Below, piece by piece: positions 7,886 through 16,550 of a DNA stretch of 64,000 nucleotides. Each line of letters opens with the position of its first letter. Positions within the stretch are counted from its first letter, which is position 1. Position numbers and translations under genes: made by a program. Source of the DNA: an uncultured Oscillospiraceae bacterium. Lineage in GTDB: Bacteria > Bacillota > Clostridia > Oscillospirales > Oscillospiraceae. The DNA lies in NCBI GenBank assembly GCA_910577525.1, contig CAJTLI010000001.1:1-64000 (forward strand), read 5' to 3'. The notes under the pieces are model-generated. The model ran no database searches. It saw nothing but the letters and a program-made list of their open reading frames with translations, and was not told the DNA's origin.

Positions 7886-9614
7886 TGCCGTCCCCTCCTT
7901 CCTGCTGGGAGTCGTAGATCTCTTTGTAAATCTGATTGGTTTCCATCAGCTCGTCGTGGGTGCCCACCCCGGCCACCGTCCCCTCGTCCAGCACCACGAT
8001 CTTGTCGGCGTACTGCACCGAGCTGATGCGCTGGGCGATGATGATGACGGTGGTGCCCTTCAAATTTTCCCGGAAGGAGGAGCGGATCTTCCCCTCAGTG
8101 GTGGAGTCCACGGCGGAGGTGGAGTCGTCCAAAATCAGCACGGCGGGCCTGCGCACCATGGCCCGGGCGATGCAAAGCCGCTGCTTCTGCCCGCCGGACA
8201 CGTTGACGCCCCCCTGGTCCAGGCTGGTGTCGAAGCCGTCGGGGAAGGACATGATGAAGTCGTAGGCCTGGGCGTCCTTTGCCGCCTGGATGAGCTCCTC
8301 TTCGGCGGCGTTCTCATTGCCCCAGAGCAGGTTTTCCCGGATGGTGCCGGAGAACAGCACGTTGTTTTGCAGCACCATGCCGATGCGGCCCCGCAGATCG
8401 TCCAGGGGGTAGTCCCGCACGTCCAGCCCGTCCAGCAGCACCTTGCCCCTGTGTACGTCGTAAAAGCGGGGAATCAGATTCACCAAGGAGGACTTGCCCG
8501 TGCCGGTGCCTCCCACGATGGCCACAAACTCCCCGGGCTTGATGTCCAGGCTGATGTTTTTCAGCACGTCCTCCCCCGCCCCCTCGGTCTGGTAGCGGAA
8601 GGATACGTCCCGGAACTCCACCCGGCCCCTGGGGGCGGGCAGGCGGTCCGCCTTGCCGTCCGCGATGGCGCTCTGGGCGTCGATGACCTCGAAAACCCGG
8701 CGGGTGGAGGCCTGGGCCCGGGTGTACTGGAGGATGGCCATGCCCACGAACATGATGGACATCAGAATCTGCATGATGTACCCCAGCACGGTCTGGAGGT
8801 AGCCCACGTCCAGCTCCAGCCCCAGCACCATATTGCCGCCGAAGTACAGGGACAGCACGGTGGCGGCCGCCATGCAGATCATCATCAGCGGCTGCATGGC
8901 CACCATGCGGAGCACCGCCCGCAGGCCGGCCTCGGTGAAGCCGTTGTTGGCGTCGGTGAACTTCTCCCGCTCCCGGTTTTCCCGGACGTAGGACTTCACC
9001 ACCCGCACGGCGACGAGATTTTCCTGCACCGTCTCGTTCAGGTGGTCCAGGGCCTTCTGCATCTTTTCAAACAGGGGCATGCACACCCGCATAAGGGCCA
9101 GCAGGCCCGCGGCCATGACAGGCAGGATCACCAGCACCACCAGGGCCAGCTTGGGGCTAATGGTCAGGGTGAGCACCACGCTGGCGATGAGCATGGTGGC
9201 CGCCCGGATGAGGATGCGCAGGCAGATCATGGCGGTGTTCTGGATATTGGTCACGTCGTTGGTCATCCGGGTGATGAGGGAGGAGGAGGAGAACCGGTCG
9301 ATGTCCGCGAAGGAGAAAGAGGAGATTTTCTCAAACTCCGCCCGGCGCAGGTTGGCCCCCAGGCCCTGGGCGGCGGCGGTGGCGCACTTGGCGGCCAGCC
9401 CTCCGGCAATGGTGGCGATGACGGCCACCAGCACCATCAGCGCCCCGGCTCTCCAGATGGGGGCCATATCCTCTTTCATGATGCCCTCGTTGATGATCTG
9501 GGCCATGAGCAGGGGGATGGTGAGCTCACAGCCCGTCTCCAAAATCACCAGCAGGGGGGAGGCCGCAGCGTATTTCTCATAGCCTTTCAGATAAGACGCG
9601 ATGCGTCTCAGCAT
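7878..9614 (-). CDS. ABC multidrug half-transporter
   Basis: A membrane exporter of 578 residues with a type I ABC membrane domain (about 15-310) and an ATPase domain with Walker A GGTGTGKSS (about 366), signature VSGGQKQRL and Walker B VLILDDSTSAVD. The Asp-Asp in place of Asp-Glu after Walker B suggests a degenerate catalytic site, as in asymmetric heterodimeric exporters such as BmrCD or TM287/288 (family knowledge), so this subunit probably pairs with the 739-residue partner. The ATG at 9614 lies 8 bases from AAAGGAA; a GTG at 9623 is too close to that site. It overlaps both neighbours, so translation is probably coupled. Confidence 0.88.
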   Translation of the reverse strand: MLRRIASYLKGYEKYAAASPLLVILETGCELTIPLLMAQIINEGIMKEDMAPIWRAGALMVLVAVIATIAGGLAAKCATAAAQGLGANLRRAEFEKISSFSFADIDRFSSSSLITRMTNDVTNIQNTAMICLRILIRAATMLIASVVLTLTISPKLALVVLVILPVMAAGLLALMRVCMPLFEKMQKALDHLNETVQENLVAVRVVKSYVRENREREKFTDANNGFTEAGLRAVLRMVAMQPLMMICMAAATVLSLYFGGNMVLGLELDVGYLQTVLGYIMQILMSIMFVGMAILQYTRAQASTRRVFEVIDAQSAIADGKADRLPAPRGRVEFRDVSFRYQTEGAGEDVLKNISLDIKPGEFVAIVGGTGTGKSSLVNLIPRFYDVHRGKVLLDGLDVRDYPLDDLRGRIGMVLQNNVLFSGTIRENLLWGNENAAEEELIQAAKDAQAYDFIMSFPDGFDTSLDQGGVNVSGGQKQRLCIARAMVRRPAVLILDDSTSAVDSTTEGKIRSSFRENLKGTTVIIIAQRISSVQYADKIVVLDEGTVAGVGTHDELMETNQIYKEIYDSQQEGGDGNG

Positions 9615-10111
9615 GGGTCGCACTTCCTTTCGTCGGGAATCGGGGGCGGAGGGGGACAGATTCCGGCCTCCTGACTGCCGCCGATCCGATAGAGATTGTC
9701 CAGCATACGCTTGTGGAACCGGCTCACCTGCTCCCGCTCGGCGGGGGTGAAGCCCTGGAACATGGCGTCGTCCACCTGCCGGAAGGCCCGCAGTCCGGCC
9801 TCCAGCACATCCCGGCCCTGCTGGGTGATGGACACCCGGTTGCGCCGGGAGTCCTTTTCGTCGGTGTGCCGGACCACGTAGCCCTGGCGCTCCAGCACCT
9901 TCAGCGAGGCGGCCACCGTGGCCGGGGCGCTGTGGAGCAGGACGGCCAGCTCCTTCTGAGTGGGGGCCTGGTCCGGACCGCCGGGGTAGTGGGCCAGAGT
10001 CACCAGCAGCCGGGGGGAGCCCACGTTGGCCCCCAGGGCCGACAGGGCGGTCATGGTGGCGTTGTGCCGGGCGTGGAACAGCTGGTTGAGCAAAAACGCG
10101 GATTCGTCCAT
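9608..10111 (-). CDS. MarR-family transcriptional regulator
   Basis: A winged-helix regulator of 167 residues. The recognition region contains TQKELAVLLHSAPATVAASL followed by the wing LERQGYVVRHTDEKDSRRN, the typical MarR DxR wing. ATG 10111 is preceded by AAAGGAGGTG five bases away, which excludes the longer upstream reading. It is first in an operon with two ABC half-transporters, the usual arrangement for a repressor that senses the exported compound and controls its own operon. It overlaps the next gene by seven bases. Confidence 0.9.
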   Translation of the reverse strand: MDESAFLLNQLFHARHNATMTALSALGANVGSPRLLVTLAHYPGGPDQAPTQKELAVLLHSAPATVAASLKVLERQGYVVRHTDEKDSRRNRVSITQQGRDVLEAGLRAFRQVDDAMFQGFTPAEREQVSRFHKRMLDNLYRIGGSQEAGICPPPPPIPDERKCDPC

Positions 10112-10160
10112 GGGAACACCTCCTTTTTTCGTTCGTGGGCGAATCATTAGCGTGCGTATT

Positions 10161-10188
10161 ATTTTACTCCGTCCCCGGGAAATGTCAA
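10161..10188 (-). promoter_or_regulatory. Promoter of the MarR-ABC operon
   Basis: On the minus strand TTGACA (10183-10188) and TAAAAT (10161-10166) are 16 bases apart. The region downstream of it, before the MarR start, would be the place for a MarR operator, though I see no perfect palindrome. Confidence 0.65.
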
Positions 10189-10251
10189 GTGGGGCGCTGT
10201 GAAAAAATTGTGAATTCTGGGGAAAGTGGGGTGTGCCGCCCAAAAAATCCC

Positions 10252-10280
10252 TTGCGCCGGGCGGATTTTTGCCGTATAGT
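10252..10280 (+). promoter_or_regulatory. Promoter of the CorA-like gene
   Basis: TTGCGC (10252-10257) and TATAGT (10275-10280) with a 17-base spacer. Confidence 0.55.
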
Positions 10281-10355
10281 TAAAAGCAAAGCGGCGGGCG
10301 GTCCCCCTCTGGTGGGGGCGCTGGCGGCTTCGGATGTGAGAAATGGGGTGTCCGC

Positions 10356-11309
10356 ATGGAAGAGTTCACCTTTTATCAGCGCATGAGCCGGGGCCGGCGG
10401 CCGGAGGGAGCGGGCCCGGAGGGAAGCGAATACTGCATATTTTACGGCCCCATTCAGAAGCCGGTGAGCCGCTCCCGCATGTTCGGGGATGAGGAGAGCG
10501 TCACCCTGGAGCTGGCCTACGGCGGCGAGGACATGAGGGGAGAGCTGCGCCTGCGGCAGTCCGGCAGCAACCTGCTGATTGAGGAGTCCTCCCAGGGGCT
10601 GTTTCGGGCCTTTCTGGAGGGGAAGAGCGTCAAATACATCGGCCAGGCGCTGATGTACGCCCTCCGGTTCTGCATCGCCGACCTGTCCGCCCTGGTGGAG
10701 CGGGGGGTGGAGGACATGAAGCGGCTGGAGGACACCCTGGACCGGAACATCGACAACAGCGGCACCTATCAGATTCTGGACTTCCGCCGGAAGTACACCC
10801 TGTACGGGGACCAGATCATCGCGCTCAAGGAGATCATCGCCCGCATTGACAAGGGATATTTCCCCATGCAGATGCAGAACAGCTATGTGCTCCAGGGGCA
10901 GGTGGCGCTGGAGTTCCAGTTCCTGGAGGAGCGGTATGAGCTCATCAAGAACACGGTCATCAAGGATCTGGATACCTATACCTCCATTGTCAACAACAAC
11001 ATCAACCGCAACGCCCGGCTGCTGAGCATGGTGTCCCTGGGGGCGGTGGCGCTGAACTTCATGATCGGGAGCCTGCTGGCGGTGAACCCGGTGATCGGCA
11101 TTGTGGGGGGCGTGGTCATCGGCGGGGTCACGGTGGGGGCGGCGGCGTCCTACCGGGCGGGGGGTATCCGCAACGTGATCCGGCTGGACAAGAAGCGGGA
11201 GCGGCCCTCGCTGCGCGCCCGGGAGGTCCAGGAGCTGGCGGAGGCGGCCCCGGCCAAGGAGAAGCAGGGGGAAAACAAAGAAGACGAGGAGCGCGCGGCG
11301 CGGCCCTGA
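10356..11309 (+). CDS. CorA-like membrane protein
   Basis: A 317-residue protein with a mixed N-terminal domain and a long helical region (about 105-215) typical of the CorA stalk (VERGVEDMKRLEDTLDRNID and VALEFQFLEERYELIKNTVI). Two closely spaced membrane helices follow (about 221-266), and then a highly charged cytoplasmic tail. The CorA pore signature GMN is absent; the loop between the helices reads LAVNPVIG. So it is a CorA-superfamily relative whose ion specificity, if any, cannot be assumed to be magnesium. It is monocistronic; the stop codon lies inside the terminator hairpin that follows. Confidence 0.6.
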   Translation: MEEFTFYQRMSRGRRPEGAGPEGSEYCIFYGPIQKPVSRSRMFGDEESVTLELAYGGEDMRGELRLRQSGSNLLIEESSQGLFRAFLEGKSVKYIGQALMYALRFCIADLSALVERGVEDMKRLEDTLDRNIDNSGTYQILDFRRKYTLYGDQIIALKEIIARIDKGYFPMQMQNSYVLQGQVALEFQFLEERYELIKNTVIKDLDTYTSIVNNNINRNARLLSMVSLGAVALNFMIGSLLAVNPVIGIVGGVVIGGVTVGAAASYRAGGIRNVIRLDKKRERPSLRAREVQELAEAAPAKEKQGENKEDEERAARP

Positions 11310-11335
11310 GGGGGCCGCGCCGCAGATGTTTTCCG
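11295..11335 (+). terminator. Terminator overlapping stop codon
   Basis: GCGGCGCGGCCC (11295-11306) pairs perfectly with GGGCCGCGCCGC (11312-11323). The TGA stop (11307-11309) is in the loop. A weak T stretch follows at 11328-11332. Confidence 0.65.
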
Positions 11336-11430
11336 CGACAAAGGGGTCCTGCGCCGTTATTTTTTGCCCCCGCCGGAGGGACAATCCTCGGCGTATGTCA
11401 AAATACACCCGGCCGACTGCAAAAAAATCA

Positions 11431-11458
11431 TTGCATGTGGGTGTTTTTTTGCTATAAT
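11431..11458 (+). promoter_or_regulatory. Promoter of the PocR sensor gene
   Basis: TTGCAT (11431-11436) and a perfect TATAAT (11453-11458) with a 16-base T-rich spacer, about 70 bases upstream of the sensor start. Confidence 0.7.
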
Positions 11459-11528
11459 AAATTCGTACATATTTACCAAAAACAGGCGGCGCGTCGGGGC
11501 CCGGCCTGTGCGGAAGGGGCGGACAGCC

Positions 11529-12740
11529 ATGGGAGAGTCCAGAAAAATATCGGATCAGATCAGCATTGAGCTCCTCCAGTCCATCCAGGACAACTGCTCC
11601 AAGGCCATGGGGCTGGCGTTCGTCACGGTGGACTACAAGGGCAGGCCCGTGACCAAATACAGCGGCTTCACCCCCCACTGCAAGCTGGGCCGGGAGCTTC
11701 AGGGCTTTTCCGAGATGTGCGAGCAGTGCGACGCCCACGGGGGCCTCCACTCCGCCATCACGGGCCAGCCCTACATCTACCGCTGCCACGCGGACCTGGT
11801 GGACTTCGCCGTGCCGCTGATTCTGGACGACAGCTACATCGGCTCGGTGATGGGGGGGCAGGTGCGCCTGGCCGACGCCGAGGAGCGGGAGCTGGAGCAC
11901 ATCATTCCCCAGGGCAACTGGCGCAGGAGCGAGGCCATGGAGGCGGCCTACGGGCAGGTGAAGGAGCTCACCTACGACAAGCTGCTGGCCTCGGTGAAGG
12001 TGGTGCGGGACATGATCCTGTACGCCATCCAGGATTACCGGGGGCAGAGGGCCCGGCTGCCCCTCCCGGAGGGGCAGGGACCGGCGGAGGAACAGGCGGC
12101 CCGGTCGGAACAGGAGCGGAACGTCCGCCGCCAGGAGCGCGCCGCCCTGTGGCAGCACGAGGGGCCGGACCAGTTCTTCTTTGTGATGAACCTCATCACC
12201 CAGCTGGCCTATCAGGAGGGCGCGGACCGCACCGGGGCGGTGGCTTTGGACTTTTCGGATATCATCCGCTACACCAGCGACTCGGAGCGCAAGCTGTCCA
12301 CCCTGCGGGAAGAGCTGAACTACGCCGAGGCCTTCCTGCGCATCCAGAAGGCCTGGTGGGGGGAGACGCTGAACTACTCCGTCTCGGTGCCCAAGCAGTA
12401 CTGGGGCATCAGCTGTCCCTTCCTGATCTTCCGGCCCATTGTGGACGTGGTGCTCCAGTCCTTCACCAGTGAGGAGGAGCAGCGGCGCATCGGCATCTTC
12501 GCCGAGGAGAACGGAAAGGACCTGCTGGTCAGCGTGCTGGCCAACAGCGAGAACACCACGCCGGAGGAGATGGAAAACCGGGCGGACGAGTACCTGGCCC
12601 GGGAGAACAACTCCCTGCGGGACCTGAACCGGAGTTTAAAGCGGGTGATGGGCAAGCGGTGCGATCTGTCCATTTGCCGCAGGAACGACGGACAGACCGG
12701 TTACGCCATCCGGCTGAAGCTGCCGCTGAAATGGCGGTAG
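11529..12740 (+). CDS. PocR-domain sensor protein, degenerate LytS-type histidine kinase
   Basis: Cytoplasmic sensor of 403 residues. Residues 10-165 form a PocR ligand-binding domain with conserved cysteines (CEQCDAHGG, YRCHADLVDF) and IGSVMGGQV; this family senses small diols or related metabolites in Pdu regulation. The C-terminal part (about 205-400) resembles LytS/YehU-type histidine kinases, but the HPHFLFN box is replaced by GPDQFFFVMN (about 212), so the phospho-accepting His is missing. An ATPase-like tail (DLSICRRNDGQTGYAIRLKL) remains. It is followed after 52 bases by the response-regulator gene, and both lie directly upstream of the pdu locus. ATG 11529 follows GGAAGGGG. It probably senses the microcompartment substrate. 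Confidence 0.8.
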   Translation: MGESRKISDQISIELLQSIQDNCSKAMGLAFVTVDYKGRPVTKYSGFTPHCKLGRELQGFSEMCEQCDAHGGLHSAITGQPYIYRCHADLVDFAVPLILDDSYIGSVMGGQVRLADAEERELEHIIPQGNWRRSEAMEAAYGQVKELTYDKLLASVKVVRDMILYAIQDYRGQRARLPLPEGQGPAEEQAARSEQERNVRRQERAALWQHEGPDQFFFVMNLITQLAYQEGADRTGAVALDFSDIIRYTSDSERKLSTLREELNYAEAFLRIQKAWWGETLNYSVSVPKQYWGISCPFLIFRPIVDVVLQSFTSEEEQRRIGIFAEENGKDLLVSVLANSENTTPEEMENRADEYLARENNSLRDLNRSLKRVMGKRCDLSICRRNDGQTGYAIRLKLPLKWR

Positions 12741-12792
12741 AGAGAGCCCGAAGGAGAATTGCCGCCATACATTGAGAGGAGGTATGGGAGCG

Positions 12793-13878
12793 ATGAGCCG
12801 TGTGCTTATCCTGAATGAGAACCCGCTGGAGCGGGAGAATATGCGGGAGATCCTGTCCAAGGGGCTCCCGAAGCCGGAGGTGGCGGCGGCCTCCTCCACC
12901 AGGCAGGCGCTGGAGCTGCTGGGGGAGGGGGGGACGGCGCTGTTTATCGTGGACGTGCCCTGGTTCGACCTGGAGTACTGCGACATGATCGCCTCCGCCA
13001 AGGAGCTGGCCCCCGACGTGCCCATTCTGGTCACATCCACGGGAAAGCGGGGGGACGTGGTGGCCAACGTGTGGCGGCTGGGGGTGCAGGACTATCTGCT
13101 CAAGCCCTACCGGCCCACGTGGCTGGTGGCCGCCGCCGAGGTGATGATGCAGTGGAACGCCAAGCCCGCGGTCGAGTGGGAGAAGGAGCACCGGGAGCGC
13201 TTTCTCAAGCAGGCGGGGGAATACATGCAGGCCTTCCGCTATAAAAAATGCATCAACACCACAAAAGATTACCTTGATTCTCTGTACAAAGAAACGGATG
13301 ATATAGATGTGATCCGTCTCAGCGTGGTGTCCTTCGCCGAGGGGCTCTCCCGGCTGGGGAGCGCCCTGGGCGCTTCCGCCCAGCTGAAGCTGTCGCCGGT
13401 GCTGGAGCGGTTCCGCCTCCGCTTCGACCAGCAGGGCCGCAAGCACGACGTGTTCCTGGTGCTGGAGAAGATGTGGGGCATCATCTTCGACGCCATCGAC
13501 GAGGACCGGTGCTACGCGGTCAGCGACGAGCAGCGGGTGCTCAACTACGTGGACCGCAACGTGAAGGAGGGCATCGGCCTGGACGAGGCGGCGGAGTACG
13601 CCAACATGAGCTCCAGCTATTTCAGCAAGTTTTTCAAGCGGATCACCGGCACGAACTTTATCACCTACATGATGGACGGCAAGATCAGCGCCGCCAAGGA
13701 CATGCTCACCGACACGGACATGCCGGTCATCAACATCGCCTACGAGCTGTCCTACAGCGAGACCAACTATTTCGGCAAGGCCTTTAAAAAGAAGGTGGGG
13801 CTCACCCCCACCGAGTACCGGGAGCAGCACCAACACATACGGGGCCCGGCGCTGGCGGAGGGAGCGGCCTCCCGCTAG
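12793..13878 (+). CDS. AraC-type response regulator of the pdu locus
   Basis: A DNA-binding regulator of 361 residues. The N-terminal receiver domain (1-115) has the phospho-acceptor Asp (FIVD, about residue 54), Thr in LVTSTGK and Lys in LLKPYRP (about 103), but the acidic pair is changed to Asn-Glu-Asn (LILNENP). The middle (120-240) is helical. The C-terminus carries two AraC helix-turn-helix motifs (GLDEAAEYANMSSSYFSKFF and VINIAYELSYSETNYFGKAF). It pairs with the PocR sensor upstream and most likely activates pduQ and/or the pduA promoter, which has a good -10 but a poor -35. ATG 12793 has AGGAGG ten bases upstream. Confidence 0.88.
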   Translation: MSRVLILNENPLERENMREILSKGLPKPEVAAASSTRQALELLGEGGTALFIVDVPWFDLEYCDMIASAKELAPDVPILVTSTGKRGDVVANVWRLGVQDYLLKPYRPTWLVAAAEVMMQWNAKPAVEWEKEHRERFLKQAGEYMQAFRYKKCINTTKDYLDSLYKETDDIDVIRLSVVSFAEGLSRLGSALGASAQLKLSPVLERFRLRFDQQGRKHDVFLVLEKMWGIIFDAIDEDRCYAVSDEQRVLNYVDRNVKEGIGLDEAAEYANMSSSYFSKFFKRITGTNFITYMMDGKISAAKDMLTDTDMPVINIAYELSYSETNYFGKAFKKKVGLTPTEYREQHQHIRGPALAEGAASR

Positions 13879-13905
13879 GCCCGCCCCCTGGGCATGGAGG
13901 TAGTT

Positions 13906-15045
13906 ATGCAGGAATTCAGCTTCAGTACCAGAGTATACTTTGGGGAGGGCGCCCTGGAGCGCCTGCGCAAGGTGGAGGACAAGCGGGTGCTCATCGTCAC
14001 CGACCGCTTCATGAACCAGCTGAGGGTGCCCGAGCGGGTGGCATCCTTCCTCACCAACTGCACCGTCAGCGTCTTCGACGGCGTGGTGCCCGATCCCCCC
14101 ATCGAGGTAGTCACCGCCGGGGTGGAGGCCTTCCGGGACTGCGGGGCTCAGGCGGTCGTCGCCGTGGGCGGCGGCTCCACCATCGACGCGGCCAAGGCCA
14201 TCCGGGCCATCGCCAAGCAGGCGCTGGACGTGGACACCGACAAGATGGAGTGCTTCGCCGTCCCCACCACCAGCGGCACCGGCTCCGAGGTGACGGACTA
14301 CGCCGTCATCACCGACCGGGCCAAGGGCATCAAGTACCCCCTGGCCAGCCAGGCCCTGCGGCCCATGGTGGCCATTCTGGACCCGGAGCTCACCGTGTCC
14401 GCGCCCCCCTCCGTCACCGCCGACGCGGGGATGGACGTGCTCACCCACGCCCTGGAGGCCTACGTGTCCACCGGCTACAACGACTTCTCCGACGCCATGT
14501 GCGAGAAGGCGGTGTCCCTGGTGTTCCGCTTCCTGCCCCTGGCGGTGGCCGACGGGAACGACCTGCTGGCCCGGGAGAAGATGCACAACGCCTCCTGCAT
14601 GGCGGGGCTGGCCTTCAACTCCGCCGGCCTGGGGCTGAACCACGGCATGGCCCACGCCATCGGCGGCAAGCTCCACATCGCCCACGGGCGGATCAATGCT
14701 ATTCTGCTGCCTAAGATTCTGGCCTACAACGCCGATTTGTCCACCGTCCACAAGGGCGAGTACTGCGTGGCGGCGAGAAAATACCAGCGCATGGCCAAGG
14801 TGCTGGACCTGCCCGCCCCCAACGTGCGCCTGGGCGTCACCAACCTCATCCACGAGGTGGAGAGGCTCAGCCGGAAAATCGGCATCCCCGCCACCCTGAA
14901 GGCCCAGGGGGCGGACCTGAACCGCGTGAAGGAGCTGAAGGAGGAGCTGGTGGCCGCCGCTCTGGCCGACGCCACCACCGCCACCAATCCCCACCCGGTG
15001 GAGGCGGCCCACGTGGAGAGACTGCTGGCCCAGATCATGGGATGA
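13906..15045 (+). CDS. pduQ: Iron-containing alcohol dehydrogenase (PduQ-type)
   Basis: A class III alcohol dehydrogenase of 379 residues, which reduces the aldehyde to alcohol and regenerates NAD+ inside or near the microcompartment. The NAD site is GGGSTIDAAKAI; PTTSGTGSEVT follows. Metal ligands lie in DAGMDVLTHALEA and NHGMAHAIGGKLHIAHGR. It begins 27 bases after the regulator gene and before the separate pduA promoter, so it probably belongs to the regulator operon. Start ATG 13906 is chosen because GGAGG lies just upstream; ATG 13894 overlaps that site. It lacks the N-terminal amphipathic targeting helix seen on several other enzymes of this locus, so its encapsulation is uncertain. The butanol or lactaldehyde dehydrogenase family cannot be excluded on sequence alone. 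Confidence 0.85.
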   Translation: MQEFSFSTRVYFGEGALERLRKVEDKRVLIVTDRFMNQLRVPERVASFLTNCTVSVFDGVVPDPPIEVVTAGVEAFRDCGAQAVVAVGGGSTIDAAKAIRAIAKQALDVDTDKMECFAVPTTSGTGSEVTDYAVITDRAKGIKYPLASQALRPMVAILDPELTVSAPPSVTADAGMDVLTHALEAYVSTGYNDFSDAMCEKAVSLVFRFLPLAVADGNDLLAREKMHNASCMAGLAFNSAGLGLNHGMAHAIGGKLHIAHGRINAILLPKILAYNADLSTVHKGEYCVAARKYQRMAKVLDLPAPNVRLGVTNLIHEVERLSRKIGIPATLKAQGADLNRVKELKEELVAAALADATTATNPHPVEAAHVERLLAQIMG

Positions 15046-15361
15046 AGTGGATTGAGTTCCCAAAGAAAAGACAGGAAAAGACAAAAACTGAGAACTTTTG
15101 GATGAAAACCCCGCCTTGAGGCAGAGCGCCCCAGGGCGAGGTTTTCGCTGTATTTGGTCAAAATATTAGCGGAAACGCAGAAAAAATCCAGGTGTGCAAA
15201 AAATTAGTTTAGGGAGAATGGACAAAAAATAACCCGCTGGGGGCAAGAAAATATTGTCCGCCCTTCTGTATAATGTAACATGGTAGGTCCGCGTACACCG
15301 CACGCTGCCTGGAAGAGCAGATGCGCCGTGGGCCATGAAAAAATCGAAGGAGGCAGCAATT
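15046..15361 (+). promoter_or_regulatory. Control region of the pdu operon
   Basis: This 316-base gene-free stretch contains an imperfect hairpin (15105-15115 with 15135-15145) that may end pduQ transcription, then an AT-rich tract with four loosely similar A-runs: near 15177, GCAAAAAATTA at 15196, ACAAAAAATAA at 15222 and GGCAAGAAAATA at 15242. TATAAT at 15269-15274 has no good -35 (AGAAAA at the right spacing), as expected for an activator-dependent promoter. The A-runs are candidate binding sites for the AraC-type regulator (inference). The ribosome site of pduA is AAGGAGG. Confidence 0.6.
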
Positions 15362-15640
15362 ATGCAGAAGGAAGCTCTGGGCATGGTCGAGACGAAGGGC
15401 CTGGTTGGCGCCATCGAGGCCGCCGACGCTATGGTGAAGTCCGCGAACGTGGCTCTGGTGGGGTACGAGAAGATCGGCTCCGGCCTGGTCACTGTGATGG
15501 TGCGCGGCGACGTGGGCGCGGTCAAGGCGTCCGTGGACGCCGGCTCCGTGGCCGCCGAAAAGGTGGGCGAGGTCGTCTCCGTCCATGTCATCCCCCGCCC
15601 CCACACCGACGTGGAGAAGATCCTGCCCCACATGGAGTAA
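15362..15640 (+). CDS. pduA: Microcompartment hexameric shell protein PduA
   Basis: A single BMC-domain protein of 92 residues. It assembles into flat hexamers that tile the shell facets and whose central pore lets substrate in. It shows EALGMVETKGLVGAIEAADA, GYEKIGSGLVTVMVRGDVGA and VHVIPRPHTDVEKILP, the complete fold. ATG 15362 lies behind AAGGAGG; an upstream in-frame ATG at 15335 has none. First gene of the operon. It is very similar to the second copy at 22376 (pduJ-like), the last two thirds being nearly identical in protein sequence. Confidence 0.95.
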   Translation: MQKEALGMVETKGLVGAIEAADAMVKSANVALVGYEKIGSGLVTVMVRGDVGAVKASVDAGSVAAEKVGEVVSVHVIPRPHTDVEKILPHME

Positions 15641-15730
15641 TCCAAGTAATCCAACTGATTCAAATTGTCCGTATTCCCCGCAGTACAGCCGCAATTTTAA
15701 CAAATAACTTCTAAAATGGAGGTAACACAC

Positions 15731-16525
15731 ATGGATGAATTGGTCAGCAAGGTCATGGACGAGGTCATGAAGAAGATCGGCACCTCCGCCCCCGCCGAGG
15801 AGTGCGCCTGCGCCGCCGCGCCCCAGTGCAATCTGACTGAGTTTGTCGGCACCGCCATCGGCCACACCATCGGCCTGGTCATCGCCAACCTGGATCACCA
15901 GATCCATGAGGCCCTGAAGATCGACCCCAAGTACCGCGCCATCGGCATCATCTCCGACCGCACCGGCGCCGGCCCCCAGATCTTCGCCGCCGACGAGGCC
16001 GTGAAGGCCACCAACACCGAGTGCCTCATGGTGGAGTGCCCCCGCGATACCGAGGGCGGCGGCGGCCACGGCTGCCTGATCGTCTTCGGCGCTGAGGACG
16101 TTTCCGACGCCCGCCGGGCCGTGGAAGTGGCCCTGCGCGAGACCGAGGTCCACTTCGGCGACGTGTACGGCAGCAGCGCCGGCCACCTGGAGTTCCAGTA
16201 CACCGCCCGCGCCAGCTTCGTGCTGAACAAGGTCTGGAACGCCCCTCTGGGCAAGGCTATGGGCATCATCTCCTGCGCTCCCGCCGGCATCGGCATCCTG
16301 TGCGCGGACGCCGCGGTGAAGGCGGCCAACGTTGAGGTGCTGAGCGTGGCGACCCCCGGCAACGGCGGCACCAGCTACTCCAACGAGGTCAACACCTTCT
16401 TCTATGGCGACTCCGGCGCCGTGAAGCAGGCCATCATCGCCGCCCGCGATGTGGGCATGCAGGCCCTGAGGACGCTGGAGCCCAGCGAGGTGCTGAAGTC
16501 CTCCACCACCCCCTACATCATTTAA
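15731..16525 (+). CDS. pduB: Microcompartment trimeric shell protein PduB
   Basis: A tandem BMC-domain protein of 264 residues that forms pseudohexameric trimers. Domain 1 (about 40-145) contains VGTAIGHTIGLVIANLDHQI and IGIISDRTGAGPQIFAADEA; domain 2 (about 150-260) contains MGIISCAPAGIGILCADAAV and FFYGDSGAVKQAIIAARDVG. The N-terminus MDELVSKVMDEVMKKIGT is an amphipathic helix followed by a Cys/Ala-rich linker, like the PduB extension known to link shell and cargo. ATG 15731 follows GGAGG at 15718-15722. Confidence 0.94.
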   Translation: MDELVSKVMDEVMKKIGTSAPAEECACAAAPQCNLTEFVGTAIGHTIGLVIANLDHQIHEALKIDPKYRAIGIISDRTGAGPQIFAADEAVKATNTECLMVECPRDTEGGGGHGCLIVFGAEDVSDARRAVEVALRETEVHFGDVYGSSAGHLEFQYTARASFVLNKVWNAPLGKAMGIISCAPAGIGILCADAAVKAANVEVLSVATPGNGGTSYSNEVNTFFYGDSGAVKQAIIAARDVGMQALRTLEPSEVLKSSTTPYII

Positions 16526-16550
16526 TATAAGCCGGGAAGGAGCATAAGCT

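Noticed and set aside
5174..8026. Long plus-strand open frame of 950 codons across pyrG and the ABC transporter
   Set aside because: It crosses a strong bidirectional terminator and has shadow-type composition; the real genes on both sides have complete family motifs.
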